In this document: positions 27,901 to 35,471 of the stretch, in pieces | Layout of the letters: every line of letters begins with the position of its first letter | Position numbering within the stretch: position 1 is the stretch's first letter | Origin: Planctomycetaceae bacterium | GTDB taxonomy: Bacteria > Planctomycetota > Planctomycetia > Planctomycetales > Planctomycetaceae | Assembly: GCA_900299185.1 (NCBI GenBank) | Contig: OMIV01000071.1 | Span: 1-64,000, forward strand | DNA: 64,000 nucleotides | Direction of reading: 5' to 3' | Notes under the pieces: model-generated | Told to the model about the DNA's origin: nothing | What the model saw: only the letters and a program-made list of their open reading frames with translations | The model's database searches: none | Translations under genes and position numbers: made by a program

Positions 27901-28026
27901 CGAAGCGACGTCGAAGCTCAACAAGTCTCGCCGACATCGCCCATGCCGCTCGGTCTGCTGAACTCGTTCCATACGGAGGAGATTTTAGATCTGCTCGCGT
28001 ACCTCGCGGCGAACGGAGCGACGTAG
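24955..28026 (+). CDS. PVC-type exported dehydrogenase with HEAT-like repeats and cytochrome c
   Basis: 1023 residues with a signal peptide (about 1-22). After an N-terminal domain, residues about 210-560 form a sugar dehydrogenase/NHL-type beta-propeller (GFEVELVRSAQ, GLAFYGKDLFV, NPYGIDFNEDGE). About 590-860 are HEAT-like helices. The C-terminal domain is cytochrome c-like with CVKCH as haem site, followed by GPDLNGV and the planctomycete-typical DDKYRDTTLELKSGKVITG. The family is widespread in Planctomycetes and Verrucomicrobia and is thought to oxidise sugars or alcohols in the periplasm; the substrate is not known. AAGGAG precedes the ATG. Confidence 0.9.
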   Translation: MLRRIAPLIFLQLCLQLSLAHAEVGPVPQWIQRMDPSEPKFPRGLEPIQPRVPISSQLWVPYFEKTFGVERSLKSATLEVMADREAVVWIDDNVPVLKLNSFSNHWERADVTTQLKTGRHCVRIKSSGPVCAKLRMVDQYGRQQIIVTDHSWYEARSSGFGRYTHPHQTNAVSTLGLVGILPWGDPLGEEVDYNQWKKSISTGKAEEAATVQVTPGFEVELVRSAQPGESSWISLTFDPEGRVIIGREGRDKRHGLLRLTLPKQPGGEVQAESIEETLLEPRGLAFYGKDLFVNANNALSLVRLRDTDNDGRFDEQTVLKKTPGGVGHGRNNLCFGPDGKLYSIHGNDVRLPEDFNAAKDMRVPFMAIDRLRPCEWDGFLFDRSAKLPAGHLVRTDIIGSRWEVVAAGFRNPYGIDFNEDGEAFTFDADNEGDMGAPWYRPTRINHVVEGGDYGWRQGTAMRPFWYPDSMPSTLVIGKSSPTDIKFGTKSNFPSRYRYSLFFLDWSYGRIYAVQLVPQGASYVGTAEVFVEGRPLNVTDLEFGPDGAMYFTTGGRGTQSGLYRVKYVGPESLIASVEAYTADHAEEAAKARQRRRQLESLTPQVGDLPLIAKGLDDRDEWIRHAAMTALMRLDPTAIKNYSDFVSSTVKSTRGRFSAFMSLSRMLPQGEQATLAKLICDEWDKQIKPPAQQSQQPAMRPSSEERLLAMRAMQHCLLRVRNVGPELKSRVIRVADSALNGHSQEVDLFAFQILAHLDAAPVEKAIERLKAANRPQDQERALAWLFELRNIKSGWTPESRKAYLAALRHAGEHYTGGRELPVVLYSIGADFKASLSEQERKQFADLLAGPTPHAHGSLVPQRPLVKEWTVDELVPSLAKFEVTRERVERGQKIYEQANCVKCHRLAGRGQPVGPDLNGVSARMGRKDLLETILVPSKVIDDKYRDTTLELKSGKVITGRLLGGDSTRVLISPNPLAPLATIPVLRSDVEAQQVSPTSPMPLGLLNSFHTEEILDLLAYLAANGAT

Positions 28027-28080
28027 GACCGGTCCGAGAACCATGCTGTGATTTGAGACTTCGCTTTGCTGGTGCTTCTC

Positions 28081-28124
28081 AGTCGCGGAGCGACTGAGCT
28101 AAGTAGCCGAGTCGCTCCGCGACT
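28081..28124. repeat. REP-like palindrome, family A copy 1
   Basis: A perfect 15-bp inverted repeat, AGTCGCGGAGCGACT (28081-28095) and AGTCGCTCCGCGACT (28110-28124), with a 14-nt spacer. A second copy with a nearly identical spacer is at 33473-33516. It lies between the dehydrogenase and DAHP synthase genes. Confidence 0.8.
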
Positions 28125-28333
28125 CGGTCTTGGCTTAAGTCGGAGTTTGAACATTCACTGCGAGCGGGCGATCAATTCGTGGCGCGATGCCCTGGGCTCA
28201 TGAAGTCATTAAAACTCACGATCGTCTGCGGTTGAACTACTCGATGAGGCACCGTGGATTGCGCAGGCCGTCTCCAGAACCAGAATCCTCGCGGCGTGAT
28301 CCGCCAGAGTTATTACATCCTCGAAAGCCCATC

Positions 28334-29446
28334 ATGACTGACGTGACTGAAACTTATTCGCCCGATGTTCCCGACGATCGCACCTCTCGGATTGATGACG
28401 AACGAATTAGCTGCATCACTCCACTGCCGCCGCCGTCTCATCTGATTGAGTTCTTCCCGATTCGCGGCACTCCAGTGGAATCGCTGGTCGCTCAGACGCG
28501 AGAACGAGTGAAGGCAATCTTACAGCGCAAGTCGGACCGGGTGCTGGTCATCGTTGGTCCGTGTTCGATTCATGATCCCGAGGCGGCGTTGGCCTATGCG
28601 AGCAAGCTGGCCGATGTTCGGCAGCGTTTGTCCGCCGACCTAGAGATCGTCATGCGAGTCTATTTTGAGAAGCCGCGCACGACGGTGGGGTGGAAGGGGC
28701 TGATCAACGACCCGTATCTCGACGAGACCTTCCGCATCAACGAAGGACTGCGGATCGCTCGCGACTTGCTGATGAAAATTCATCAACGCGGTGTTCCTGC
28801 GGCCTCAGAGTTCCTCGACACCATCTCGCCCCAATACATCGCAGACCTCATCAGTTGGGGAGCCATCGGTGCTCGCACCACAGAGTCTCAAGTGCATCGC
28901 GAGCTGTCCTCCGGCTTGTCGGCTCCCATCGGTTTCAAGAATGGCACTGACGGCAACGTGAAGATCGCAGTCGATGCGATTGTGGCTGCAGCTCAGCACC
29001 ATCACTTCATGTCGATTCACAAGAACGGGCAAGTTGCCATCGTCGAAACGCGCGGCAACGAGGATTGCCATCTCATTCTGCGAGGCGGCAAATCGACCAA
29101 CTACGACGCCGCCAGCGTGCAGTCTGCCTGCGATGCACTGCGAGCCGCCGGACTGCTCGAACGAGTCATGATCGACTGCTCGCACGCCAACAGCAGCAAG
29201 CAACATGAGCGTCAGCTTTTGGTCGCAGCAGAGATCGGTCGTCAAATCGGCGAAGGTGATGGTCGCATCTGCGGCGTGATGGTCGAGTCGCACTTGGTAG
29301 CTGGTCGCCAGGATTACGCCGCGGGCAAATCGTTGATCTTCGGTCAGAGCATCACCGATGCGTGCTTAGGATGGGACGCGACCGTTCCGCTGCTCGAAGG
29401 CTTGGCCGAACAAGTTCGCCATCGCCGTGCTCGCAACAGCAAGTAG
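28334..29446 (+). CDS. 3-deoxy-7-phosphoheptulonate synthase (class I, AroG type)
   Basis: 370 residues. It condenses phosphoenolpyruvate with erythrose 4-phosphate, the entry to aromatic amino acid synthesis. Clear motifs: VIVGPCSIHDP, MRVYFEKPRTTVGWKGLINDP, GARTTESQVHRE, GFKNGTDGN, IDCSHANSSK and MVESHLVAGRQ. Length and motifs match the E. coli AroF/AroG/AroH type, whose members are usually feedback-inhibited by an aromatic amino acid; which one applies here cannot be read. The ATG at 28334 is favoured because the conserved region follows closely; a longer frame to 28187 has no family resemblance. No strong Shine-Dalgarno is seen. Confidence 0.95.
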   Translation: MTDVTETYSPDVPDDRTSRIDDERISCITPLPPPSHLIEFFPIRGTPVESLVAQTRERVKAILQRKSDRVLVIVGPCSIHDPEAALAYASKLADVRQRLSADLEIVMRVYFEKPRTTVGWKGLINDPYLDETFRINEGLRIARDLLMKIHQRGVPAASEFLDTISPQYIADLISWGAIGARTTESQVHRELSSGLSAPIGFKNGTDGNVKIAVDAIVAAAQHHHFMSIHKNGQVAIVETRGNEDCHLILRGGKSTNYDAASVQSACDALRAAGLLERVMIDCSHANSSKQHERQLLVAAEIGRQIGEGDGRICGVMVESHLVAGRQDYAAGKSLIFGQSITDACLGWDATVPLLEGLAEQVRHRRARNSK

Positions 29447-29455
29447 CTGACCGAG

Positions 29456-29480
29456 TCTCGCGAAACGCTGTGACGCGAGA
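29456..29480 (+). terminator. Possible hairpin terminator after DAHP synthase
   Basis: TCTCGCG (29456-29462) pairs with CGCGAGA (29474-29480) just after the stop codon and is followed by GTTTC. No true T-tract is present, so termination is uncertain. Confidence 0.4.
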
Positions 29481-29555
29481 GTTTCAACTTGGCACTCGTT
29501 AGATCATCGTTCGCCGCTCACTCCGCAGTCTCTCTCCACCAACCTAAGGAATCTC

Positions 29556-30143
29556 ATGAAGTCACTGCTCTGTGCATTCAGCTTGAGCGCAGCCGCGCTG
29601 CTGGCTCCCTTGGCAACATTTGCTGACGACGCGAAAGCCAAGTCCGAAACCAAGATCAAAGAGCACGTCATTCAGGACATAAAGCTGAAGCTGCCCGAGT
29701 CATGGAAGTCTCAAGCTCCGGAGAACAAGCTGCGACTCGCGCAGTTCGTCGCCACGAACGTCGACGATGAAAAGGACGAGACCACATTGGTTGTGTCGTC
29801 CTTCGCGGGTGGCAACACCCAAGCGAACATGCCTCGTTGGGTCGGCGAATTTCAAGGCGGAGTGAAGGCCGAAACGAAGTCTGGTGAATCCGCCATTGGC
29901 CCCTACGAAGTGACCGATTTAGTCGGCACTCACGTCGGCCCCAGCTTCCGCCGTCGAACGGCTCCACTGGAGAACGCGCGCGTCGTCATGTTCATCGTGA
30001 TGCCCAAAGACAAGCCCTACTACTACTTGAAACTCACCGGCCCTGCGAAGTCGACCGCAGCCGCCGCCAAGACGCTCCGAGAGGCTATTGATGCCGACGG
30101 CTCGAAAGAGAAAGTCGTCGAAATGGACAAGGCGAAGGAATAA
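29556..30143 (+). CDS. Exported protein of unknown function
   Basis: 195 residues with a signal peptide (MKSLLCAFSLSAAALLAPLA, cleavage after TFA). The mature part reads as one globular domain (KLKLPESWKSQAPE, then ARVVMFIVMPKDKPYYYLKL) with charged ends. Similar short exported proteins seem common in planctomycetes, but I know no assigned function. Own promoter and terminator are likely: 109 bp separate it from DAHP synthase and a hairpin follows. Confidence 0.75.
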   Translation: MKSLLCAFSLSAAALLAPLATFADDAKAKSETKIKEHVIQDIKLKLPESWKSQAPENKLRLAQFVATNVDDEKDETTLVVSSFAGGNTQANMPRWVGEFQGGVKAETKSGESAIGPYEVTDLVGTHVGPSFRRRTAPLENARVVMFIVMPKDKPYYYLKLTGPAKSTAAAAKTLREAIDADGSKEKVVEMDKAKE

Positions 30144-30181
30144 CGCCGCTGTTCGGGGTACATCCCGGACAACAATCTCAG

Positions 30182-30235
30182 ACGCCAGAGAGAGCTTCCC
30201 TGTTTCTAATGGGCACGCACTCGCTGGCGTTTTTT
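30182..30235 (+). terminator. Probable terminator after the exported protein
   Basis: ACGCCAG (30182-30188) pairs with CTGGCGT (30224-30230), directly followed by a run of T residues. The loop is long (35 nt), so this is probable rather than sure. Confidence 0.5.
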
Positions 30236-30322
30236 CATGGGCCACTCTCTCGATCGAGATTCCACTCGTCGCCGACAAAAACGAACGACTTACCCGCAAC
30301 GTTACCAATCGAAATGGCGTTA

Positions 30323-31189
30323 CTAAGGTGCGGGCATTGGTCCGATGGCTGGGCCAGCGACAGGTGGCAAGCGGAATGTCAGCTCGCGGCGGATGTTGCA
30401 CTCGGGCAAGGCATCTTGCAGCGACTTCAAACCTTCCAGTGAGATGCGCGTGTCCGTGATGTCGACGTGCCTCAGCTTCTTCAGCTTGGCCAACACGGCC
30501 ACCGTGTCGTCGGTAATGTCGGTGCCACGCAGACTCAGAAACATCAGGTCCGAGAACTCAGAGAGCTGCCGAGCCCCGCGATCTGTGAGCTTCGTCTCGG
30601 CCAATTGCAGAGCCTGCAACTTCTTCAGAATCACCAAGTGATCGAGACCTCGATCGGTAACCTTGGTGCCCGAGAGATACAGCATCTTCAGTTCGGGCAG
30701 ACGATTGATGTGCTGCAAACTGGCGTCGCCCACACGAGTCCAATTCAGTCGCAACAGTCGGAGGCTCACGATGCCTTCGATCTGACGAAGACCTTCATCG
30801 TTGATCGGAGTTTGTTGGGCACTCAGCAAAAGTAAGTTTCCCAGCGACTTCAGTTCGGCCAAACCAGACGGACTTATCGGGGTGCCGTCCAAGATCAGGA
30901 AGCACTTACGAAGATCGCGAATCTCACGCACGAGTTCCGCACGAATCGTCCCGGTCTCAGTCAGGTGCTCAGGGAAGATCCGCACCAAGATGCCGCGTGA
31001 GTTGATGATCTCGTCTTCGATCTCTTCGAGCTTACAGCCTTCGTTTCGCAGGAAGTCGATGGCCTTTCGTTCGAGGCGTTCGAGTTCATCCTGAGAAAGG
31101 ACAATCGCTTTCGACTGTTGATCGCAACCGGCCAGAACGATGGTGCCCAGAAGCACCAGGCAGCCAAACAGCCAACGCACTCCTCTCAT
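30323..31189 (-). CDS. Leucine-rich-repeat lipoprotein
   Basis: 288 residues. The N-terminus (WLFGCLVLLGTIVLAGC) has a signal and lipobox with the modified cysteine near residue 22, so the protein is membrane-anchored outside the cytoplasm. From about 100 onwards leucine-rich repeats of the type LxxLxLxxTxITDxGLxxLxxL are repeated five or six times (for example KMLYLSGTKVTDRGLDHL). Such repeats make a solenoid for protein binding. No enzymatic motif. It ends in a Pro/Ala-rich tail. Confidence 0.85.
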   Translation of the reverse strand: MRGVRWLFGCLVLLGTIVLAGCDQQSKAIVLSQDELERLERKAIDFLRNEGCKLEEIEDEIINSRGILVRIFPEHLTETGTIRAELVREIRDLRKCFLILDGTPISPSGLAELKSLGNLLLLSAQQTPINDEGLRQIEGIVSLRLLRLNWTRVGDASLQHINRLPELKMLYLSGTKVTDRGLDHLVILKKLQALQLAETKLTDRGARQLSEFSDLMFLSLRGTDITDDTVAVLAKLKKLRHVDITDTRISLEGLKSLQDALPECNIRRELTFRLPPVAGPAIGPMPAP

Positions 31190-31327
31190 GAGCGACTCCG
31201 TCGTCGAACTTCAAAAGTACGGGCGCGACGTTTAGGACTCATGAACTCAAAGATGATTCAGAGTCGGTTGACCAACCACACGAGCCGCGAATCCAACTCG
31301 CGAACTCAGACCATATCGAGGCAGCGA

Positions 31328-31789
31328 CTACTTCTTCTTTTTCTTCTTGGGCTGCTCTTCTTCCTCTTCGAACTCATCGTCGTCGTACTCGAAGTCTTCG
31401 TCGCCCGCTTCGAAGTCGTCGTCACCCGCAGACTCGTTGAGTTCATCCTCATCGAAGTCATCCGGGATCGCGTCATCGAAGCCGGTGTCTTTGCCCTTCT
31501 TACCTTTGGCCGGAGCAGCAGGCTTCTTGTCATTGACCTCTTCTTTGTCAGCCACAGCAGCGGCGGCTGGCTTCGCAGCGTCGGCGTTCGGCGACTTGTA
31601 CCAGAACAGCACCATCAGCGGCGTCAGGATGGTTGCAAACAGAGCGACGGCTGTCGTAGCCACGACACCAACCAGCACTGGCGGTCCCGAAAAACCACGA
31701 TCAAAGAAGTGCTGCACGATCAAATAGAAAGTACCGCCAGCGGGGACAGCACCGACAAGCGTGATAAAAAAGTAAGCCAGCTTGCTCAC
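31328..31789 (-). CDS. Small membrane protein with acidic, lysine-ended tail
   Basis: 153 residues. Two hydrophobic helices (about 2-25 and 40-62) are followed by an Ala/Lys-rich linker and a long tail made almost only of Asp and Glu with a few aromatics, ending in six lysines. The GTG at 31789 is chosen because AGAGG lies 5 nt upstream and the first helix begins there; the frame is open further upstream. No family recognised. The charged tail suggests electrostatic binding to a partner. Confidence 0.7.
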   Translation of the reverse strand: MSKLAYFFITLVGAVPAGGTFYLIVQHFFDRGFSGPPVLVGVVATTAVALFATILTPLMVLFWYKSPNADAAKPAAAAVADKEEVNDKKPAAPAKGKKGKDTGFDDAIPDDFDEDELNESAGDDDFEAGDEDFEYDDDEFEEEEEQPKKKKKK

Positions 31790-32179
31790 AACTACCTCTG
31801 CTCTGCTTAGGGGCGAATGAACCAAGATCATCCAGTGTGATGCTAGGTCCGATTTTCCATTACGGACAAGCAGCAAGTCCGCAGCGGGCAGAATCTATGC
31901 AGCTCGCGCAGTCCGCAGCGGAACAACCGGACGACACCTTGCCTCCCGACCGTGCAATTCGTCACAGCCGGTCTAACCCGCCTGCGACCAGCGACTCACG
32001 ACCCACAGGACTGACCTGACAATTCGAAGTCGCCCGGCACGAGACTGCCGTTTGTTGGATGAACGACATGCGGGCTCCGACCTCGTCTCACATTCCGTCG
32101 CAGAGTGAAAGGAGTCGTCTTCGTCGGATCGCGGTGTGACGACTCCGCGCCCCATCATCTTCGCCCACTGAGCAATCTC
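31790..32179. other. Divergent intergenic region, nothing recognised
   Basis: 390 bp between the reverse-strand membrane protein and the forward acyltransferase. It must contain both promoters. I found no structured RNA and no convincing short gene. Confidence 0.3.
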
Positions 32180-33408
32180 ATGAGCAACGCCTCAACTTCC
32201 GATGTACCAGCTCGACCAGCTGATACACGCTATTTGTCGTTCGACTTTTGGCGCGGCGTCGCCTGTCTGATGCTGCTGTGCTACCACTCGATTTTCTATG
32301 CCGACCGAGCTTGGTCGATGCATGATCGCGAGACATGGACCACCGGCAGCATCGCCATTCGAGTGATCGGCTGGCTGTGGATCGGCGTCCCGATGTTCTT
32401 CGTTGTCAGCGGTTATTGCATCGCAGGCAGCATCGACTCGTTGCGTCGCAAGCCGACCTCCATCCGCGAGTACTTCGCACGCCGCATCCGCCGCATCTAT
32501 CCGCCGCTGTGGATCATGTTGGGGATCGCCATCACGTTTACAGGTTTGATGAATCTCATTCCGGCACTAGCCACCAAGTGCGAGCAACTGCCGCGCGTCA
32601 CCGAGTTCTCCATCGGCACATGGATCGGCAACTTCACGGCATCGGAAGCGTGGCTACATCGACTGACCGGCGCGACCGAGGCGACGTAGTGATGCCCAAT
32701 AGTTGGACGCTGTGTTACGAAGAGCAGTTCTACGCGATCGCCGGACTAATTCTGGTGTGTGGAGCCAAGCGACTGTTCTCGGCAGCGGCTCTGGTCACGG
32801 TGCTGACGTTGGTGGCGCGACACGTTTGCCGATCAATGGGCATCGACACGCATGGCTTCTTTATCGACGGACATTGGCTGCTCTTTGCCGCCGGCATCCT
32901 CGTCTATCACACCGTCAATTACGGCACGACCAAACACAAAGTCGTCGCGTTGGGAGTGTTGGCCACGAGCATGGTTTACGGAGTGCTCGATCGCCGCATG
33001 CAGACCGATCACTTCCAACGGCATCTCGACGAGTACATCTTCATTTCGAGCATCTTCGCTGCCGGGTTGATCGTGTTCCGCAAGTGGGATCGCTGGCTCT
33101 CTGAACTGTGGCTCGCCAAGCCCATCGCGGCCTGCGGTAGGATGTCTTACAGCATCTATCTGACTCACTACCTGCTGGTCGTTGTGCTCTCGTGTGGCTT
33201 AGCGATGGCGGGAATCTCAACTGATGGCTGGGTCGCTCTGCTGGTCGTTCCCGTCTGCATCGTCGCAGCCATGCCACCAGCAGCACTCTTCCATAAGTAC
33301 GTCGAGAAACGCTTCATGAATGCTCCGGCGGCTAAGGCGAAAGCATCCGGCAGCACCAACTCTCAACCGCCCGTAGTGCGTGTTGCGGGAGTCGGTGCAT
33401 CCGCCTGA
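32180..33408 (+). pseudogene. Acyltransferase 3 family membrane protein, frameshifted
   Basis: The two halves of one acyltransferase-3 protein (integral membrane O-acyltransferase, often modifying exopolysaccharide or lipid sugars) lie in different frames. The first half (32180-32689) contains SFDFWRGVACLMLLCYHS, with the family histidine, and FFVVSGYCIAGS, then ends at a TAG. The second half continues from about 32689 with NSWTLCYEEQFYAIAG and six or more hydrophobic helices, up to 33408. One indel near 32660-32690 would restore a single protein of about 409 residues. The junction reads TAGTGATG, so re-initiation at GTG/ATG 32689-32694 is conceivable. A sequencing error is equally possible. 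Confidence 0.8.
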
Positions 33409-33417
33409 GACGAGTTT

Positions 33418-33430
33418 CGTGGGGCACGTT
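33418..33430 (+). repeat. 13-bp element, inverted partner beyond hypE
   Basis: CGTGGGGCACGTT at 33418-33430 occurs in exact inverted orientation (AACGTGCCCCACG) at 34678-34690, so the pair brackets hypE. Here it is a half-element without its own hairpin. Confidence 0.5.
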
Positions 33431-33472
33431 CAATGCGCTGCGTCACTGATCACACTTCGGATTGCTAATCTC

Positions 33473-33516
33473 AGTGGCGGAGCGACTGAGCTACGTAGGC
33501 GAGTCGCTCTGCGACT
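33473..33516. repeat. REP-like palindrome, family A copy 2
   Basis: AGTGGCGGAGCGACT (33473-33487) faces AGTCGCTCTGCGACT (33502-33516) across the spacer GAGCTACGTAGGCG. It differs from the copy at 28081-28124 at only a few positions and sits between the acyltransferase and hypE. Confidence 0.8.
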
Positions 33517-33549
33517 CGCTGAATCCGAAGACTCAATCTCTGGTTGGTG

Positions 33550-34602
33550 ATGATGCCACCGCTGAATTCAATGACTTGCCCCGGGATAAGAGACGGCACT
33601 GACGATCGCGTTCTGCTCGCTCACGGCGAGGGCGGCGCGGCCATGCGGCGCCTGATCGCCGACCGCATCATCCCGCGACTCATCGGACCGACGGCTGTGC
33701 TCGATGATGCTGTCGTGCTGCCCCCCATCAAGGGCCAGCCGGTGCTCACCACTGACGCGTTTGTGGTCTCGCCCTTGTTCTTCCCCGGCGGCGACATCGG
33801 TTCGTTGTGCGTCTTCGGAACCGTCAACGATCTCGCTGTACGCGGCGCCGAACCGCTGTGGCTCACGCTGACGCTCATTCTGGAAGAAGGATTACCGCTG
33901 ACGATTCTGGATCGAGTCCTCGACAGCGTCGCGGCGAGTGCGCAGCGTTGCGGAGTCTCGGTCGTCGCCGGGGACACCAAAGTTGTCCCACGAGGAGCCG
34001 CAGATGGCATCTTCATCACGACAACCGGACTCGGGCAGTTGTGCCAATTGGCACCAGCCGGTGCGAGCTTGCTACGACCGGGAGATCAGCTCGTTGTGTC
34101 GGGACCAATCGGACGACACGGCATCGCCGTTCTATCGGCACGCGAGGAACTCGGCTTCGAACCACCGCCGGTCAGCGACTGTGCTCCACTGCTCGAAGCC
34201 GTTCGCAGCCTGCGCGACCACGAGGTGCCAACCAAAGCGATGCGCGATGCGACTCGTGGCGGTGTGAGTGCTGTCTTGCATGAATGGTCGCGTGACTGTG
34301 GACTGACTTTGGCCATCGACGAATCGTGTGTCCCGCTGACGGCTGACGTGCGCGGCGCGTGTGAGTTGCTCGGACTCGATCCACTGCATGTCGCCAACGA
34401 AGGCACCATGTTGATCGCCGTCGATCCAGCTCAAGCCGACCAGACGGTTGCCGTGCTGCGTCGAGTCGCTGGTTGCGAGCAAGCAGCCATCATTGGCGAG
34501 GTCCGACCAAGAGACGTCGTGCCGGTCGTCGTGCGACGTTTGCTCGGTCGCGAGCAAACGTTGATTGAGCCCAGCGGTGCGCCGCTGCCTCGAATCTGCT
34601 GA
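33550..34602 (+). CDS. hypE: HypE-like hydrogenase maturation protein
   Basis: 350 residues. HypE dehydrates its carbamoylated C-terminal cysteine to a thiocyanate that supplies the CN ligands of NiFe hydrogenases. Seen here: LAHGEGGAAM at the N-terminus, DAFVVSPLFFPGGDIGSL, GTVNDLAVRGAEP, VVAGDTKVV, RDATRGG and the required C-terminal cysteine in PRIC. The AIR-synthase-like fold is shared with SelD, but SelD lacks this tail. No hypA-D, hypF or hydrogenase gene is in the window. The start is uncertain among ATG 33550, 33553 and 33571; none has a strong Shine-Dalgarno. Confidence 0.9.
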   Translation: MMPPLNSMTCPGIRDGTDDRVLLAHGEGGAAMRRLIADRIIPRLIGPTAVLDDAVVLPPIKGQPVLTTDAFVVSPLFFPGGDIGSLCVFGTVNDLAVRGAEPLWLTLTLILEEGLPLTILDRVLDSVAASAQRCGVSVVAGDTKVVPRGAADGIFITTTGLGQLCQLAPAGASLLRPGDQLVVSGPIGRHGIAVLSAREELGFEPPPVSDCAPLLEAVRSLRDHEVPTKAMRDATRGGVSAVLHEWSRDCGLTLAIDESCVPLTADVRGACELLGLDPLHVANEGTMLIAVDPAQADQTVAVLRRVAGCEQAAIIGEVRPRDVVPVVVRRLLGREQTLIEPSGAPLPRIC

Positions 34603-34666
34603 GTGACAGACTTGCGCGCTGTGTGCCATGCATGTCACAGCCACGCGCGCGGCGTTCCTGGAATCA

Positions 34667-34690
34667 GGCACGTTGAAAACGTGCCCCACG
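34667..34690. repeat. REP-like palindrome, family B
   Basis: GGCACGTT (34667-34674) and AACGTGCC (34678-34685) form a perfect 8-bp hairpin with a GAA loop. The right part (34678-34690) is the exact inverse of 33418-33430 on the other side of hypE. Confidence 0.6.
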
Positions 34691-34891
34691 ACATACCACA
34701 GGCTGCAACTCCGTTATTCGCAATGGTCGGCCCGTCACGATTGCTCCGCACGCTGTCAACGTTGTCCATTAGTTTGATTGGCATTCGAAGTGCGATGTGC
34801 CCGTGCCGGTAGCCCGCAGCACACATGATTGGGTGCTGTGTCGGCTGGTCCCGCAAGACGGCCAACATCTGCACGCCACGGAGACGCGTTC

Positions 34892-35092
34892 ATGTCCGAC
34901 ATCGCTCATGCACCTCAGCACCAAGCGGCTTCAACTGACGAACTCTTTACTGCCGCCCAACTGCGTGAATTCGACGCCGATGACACCGCTGCTGGCCGTA
35001 GCATCGCCAAGATTCTGACGGCGTTCTTTGTTTACACCGTGCTTGCCATGGGCGTCGCGATCGGCTGGTCAATTGTGGTGATCTCGCACTAA
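34892..35092 (+). CDS. Small single-span membrane protein
   Basis: 66 residues: a polar N-terminus (MSDIAHAPQHQAAS), an acidic helix, then one hydrophobic helix (about 40-62, ILTAFFVYTVLAMGVAIGWS). GGAGA lies before the ATG. No family recognised. It lies 289 bp after hypE. Confidence 0.55.
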   Translation: MSDIAHAPQHQAASTDELFTAAQLREFDADDTAAGRSIAKILTAFFVYTVLAMGVAIGWSIVVISH

Positions 35093-35180
35093 TTGAGCTG
35101 CGAATAGCAGGCGAACCACAAGGTGACCGCTACCAGCCGTCGATGCTTGATCGGACGCCGACGCTTCGGTTGTTGGTCTC

Positions 35181-35270
35181 ATCCGTGTGAGAAAGATCCG
35201 TGTGACGCGGCTTGAAGCAGCAACCTCAATCACCGGAGATGTCGCTCGCAGCAATCATCCTCACACGGAT
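35181..35270. promoter_or_regulatory. Three ATCCGTGTGA boxes upstream of the double ModA-like gene
   Basis: ATCCGTGTGA occurs at 35181-35190 and 35196-35205 in direct orientation and at 35261-35270 inverted. The first and third boxes extend to 12 bp (CATCCGTGTGAG) and could pair as a stem with a 68-nt loop. The cluster lies 202 bp before the start of the binding-protein gene. It may be an operator for an unidentified regulator, or a terminator stem of the small upstream gene. Confidence 0.45.
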
Positions 35271-35471
35271 GTGTCCCACACGAATTAGAGGCAGCTCGCA
35301 CTCGCCGTCTTGATTGCGCCAGCGCTGTGTCATGAATAATCCATTGGGGGTATTCACGGCCCCAGAGCGGCAGCCTTTCTTCGCGATCTCTGTCGCGATA
35401 TAGCCCGAGGCATTGATGACTCGTCCGTTGGAGTCGAGTCGTGTTGATCGCGTCTCTGATGTGTGGCTGCC

